From Candidatus Sericytochromatia bacterium (GTDB lineage: Bacteria > Cyanobacteriota > Sericytochromatia > UBA7694): a stretch of 6,843 nucleotides of DNA. Numbering within the stretch: position 1 is the first letter of the stretch; each line of letters begins with the position of its first letter. The stretch spans positions 1 through 6,843 of the forward strand of contig CAJYHH010000946.1 of assembly GCA_913773825.1 (NCBI GenBank). The letters are read 5' to 3'. The notes below the pieces were generated by a model. The model did not search any database. It saw nothing but the letters and a program-made list of their open reading frames with translations, and was not told the origin of the DNA. Positions 5,987-6,843 of the stretch are shown here, in pieces. The translations under genes were made by a program, and so were the position numbers.

Positions 5987-6027
5987 AGAACTTGACTTAA
6001 TACTCGATTATCTCAAGCCGAGCGGAC

Positions 6028-6843
6028 ATGTCAGGATCTAACAATAACCCCGGTTCCGATCAATTTAGTCTGGTTTCCCTGGAAAAATCCCAACAAGCGA
6101 CCAGCTCTTATACCAACATGAGCCGTCGCGCCAAGGGCGAGTCCGACAGCACGATTGATGTCAACGAAGACGAAGCAAAAGAAAAGCTGGCTCCGCCTAA
6201 AGCGCCTGCTAAGCCTGCTAAAGATGAAGACAAAGGCAAAAACGGCGGTTCTGCTAAAAAAAAGCCACCGCCGATGCGTAGCGAAGACGCGATGGATCAG
6301 TCACTTGACGATATTCTCGTCAAGCTTGAAGAGTTTAATAAATCTGTACAGATGCTGATGAGCAACACAACCGTCGCGCTTCGTAATGTTGCTTTGGCTT
6401 TACTACGGCCTTTGCTGCCGATTTTAAATCAGTTGTTGAAGCTGCTCAATATTCCTTTACAATTTATCAATCTCTTAGCTGGTAAAGTCAATCAACGTAT
6501 GGGCTCTAAATCATCTGGTTCAGCAACAATGGCGCCTGTTGATGGCGCTGATGCTGCTGCTTATGAGCCAGAACCTGAGCCCGAGCCAGAACCTGTTAAT
6601 GCCAAAAACTCTAACTTTTCGGACATGCTGGAGTTAAATATTCTCTTTACTGACAATATGAAAAAGGCGCTTTATAAGAAAAAACCTGGTATGGCTCAGA
6701 AAATGGGCGCTATGGAAGAAGACCTGATCATGTCTAATGCTCTGTTAGCCATTGCAGAATGTGCAGAGTTTACAACCGAGCTTCCGAGCCCTGCAACCGG
6801 GATCTACGCAGGCAAACGGATTTATGATATCATGTCCAATGTC
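6028..6843 (+). CDS. unknown protein, charged N-terminus and amphipathic stretch (partial)
   Basis: An uninterrupted frame runs from ATG 6028 to the window edge (272 codons so far). An in-frame TAA at 5998-6000 makes this ATG the first in the frame; the Shine-Dalgarno is weak (GAGCGG). I do not recognise the family. Residues 1-40 are polar. Residues 43-90 are low-complexity Lys/Ala/Pro/Glu, including a PAKPAK copied from a tandem 9-base repeat at 6205-6222. A predicted helix follows (92-111). Residues 114-151 are rich in Leu and Ile with interspersed Arg, Asn, Gln, Lys and Pro (ALLRPLLPILNQLLKLLNIP), amphipathic rather than a clean membrane helix. After a second linker with five Glu-Pro pairs (180-189) a folded region begins (about 193 onward: FSDMLELNILFTDNMKKALY, AIAECAEFTTELPSP, GKRIYDIMSN). 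No signal peptide is visible, so a cytoplasmic or inner-face peripheral membrane protein is likely. Confidence 0.75.
   Translation, partial: MSGSNNNPGSDQFSLVSLEKSQQATSSYTNMSRRAKGESDSTIDVNEDEAKEKLAPPKAPAKPAKDEDKGKNGGSAKKKPPPMRSEDAMDQSLDDILVKLEEFNKSVQMLMSNTTVALRNVALALLRPLLPILNQLLKLLNIPLQFINLLAGKVNQRMGSKSSGSATMAPVDGADAAAYEPEPEPEPEPVNAKNSNFSDMLELNILFTDNMKKALYKKKPGMAQKMGAMEEDLIMSNALLAIAECAEFTTELPSPATGIYAGKRIYDIMSNV
6565..6594 (+). repeat. Glu-Pro coding repeat within the unknown gene
   Basis: GAGCCAGAACCT occurs exactly at 6565-6576 and 6583-6594, separated by GAGCCC. It encodes five consecutive Glu-Pro pairs, a stiff extended linker such as those found in TonB-like or surface-spanning proteins. 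Its copy number could vary between strains by slippage. Confidence 0.7.

Noticed and set aside
6155..6358. Short plus-strand frame with Lys/Ser-rich product
   Set aside because: It overlaps, in another frame, the longer frame from 6028, whose translation is more protein-like. It has no ribosome site of its own.
6565..6594. Glu-Pro repeat as a CRISPR-like or mobile repeat
   Set aside because: The units are 12 bases, in frame and within a coding sequence; they are a protein linker, not an array.
1..6843. Evidence of mobile elements, tRNA genes or recent gene transfer
   Set aside because: I saw no transposase, integrase, terminal repeats, tRNA-like fold or clear change in codon use anywhere in the window.

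Overview
This 6.8 kb window reads entirely on the + strand and looks like an ordinary chromosomal stretch of a diderm (Gram-negative-type) bacterium. Support for two membranes comes from a C-terminal outer-membrane beta-barrel ending in Trp (gene at 4542-5837), together with an inner-membrane SecD. The SecD, the YbjN-like protein and the PhoB/WalR-type regulator have a style I associate with Cyanobacteria or their non-photosynthetic relatives (Vampirovibrionia). That placement is an impression from protein style only and needs a tree. I see no mobile elements, tRNA, rRNA, CRISPR array or abrupt change of codon use.

Layout: (1) 1-134, the last 43 codons of an unidentified gene. (2) 166-1449, secD, a subunit of the SecDF protein-export motor, followed after one base by a 150-residue YbjN/type III chaperone-like protein (1451-1903). 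SecF, the usual next gene, is absent here. (3) 1904-2103, an intergenic stretch with an imperfect hairpin, a good -10 box and a helically phased series of TTAA repeats. (4) 2104-2820 and 2824-4260, a two-component pair: an OmpR/PhoB-class response regulator that starts with TTG, and a PhoR-like membrane histidine kinase with a PAS domain. A strong intrinsic terminator follows at 4309-4343. (5) 4344-4541, a regulatory region with a perfect 12-bp inverted repeat enclosing a TTGACA box, plus a second promoter candidate near the gene. (6) 4542-5837, a TPR plus YaiO-type outer-membrane beta-barrel protein. (7) 5838-6027, an intergenic region with two mutually exclusive hairpins. (8) 6028 to the window end, the first 272 codons of an unrecognised protein with a charged low-complexity N-terminus, an amphipathic hydrophobic stretch and a Glu-Pro repeat.

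The window appears to hold at least four transcription units: the secD unit, the two-component operon, the barrel gene and the unknown gene. The common theme is the cell envelope (export, membrane sensing, outer-membrane barrel), but nothing in the sequence shows that the two-component pair controls the barrel gene. I did not find convincing evidence of a wholly new system. The most worthwhile leads are the palindrome-framed promoter of the barrel gene, the SecF-less secD/YbjN pair, and the unknown amphipathic protein at the 3' end.
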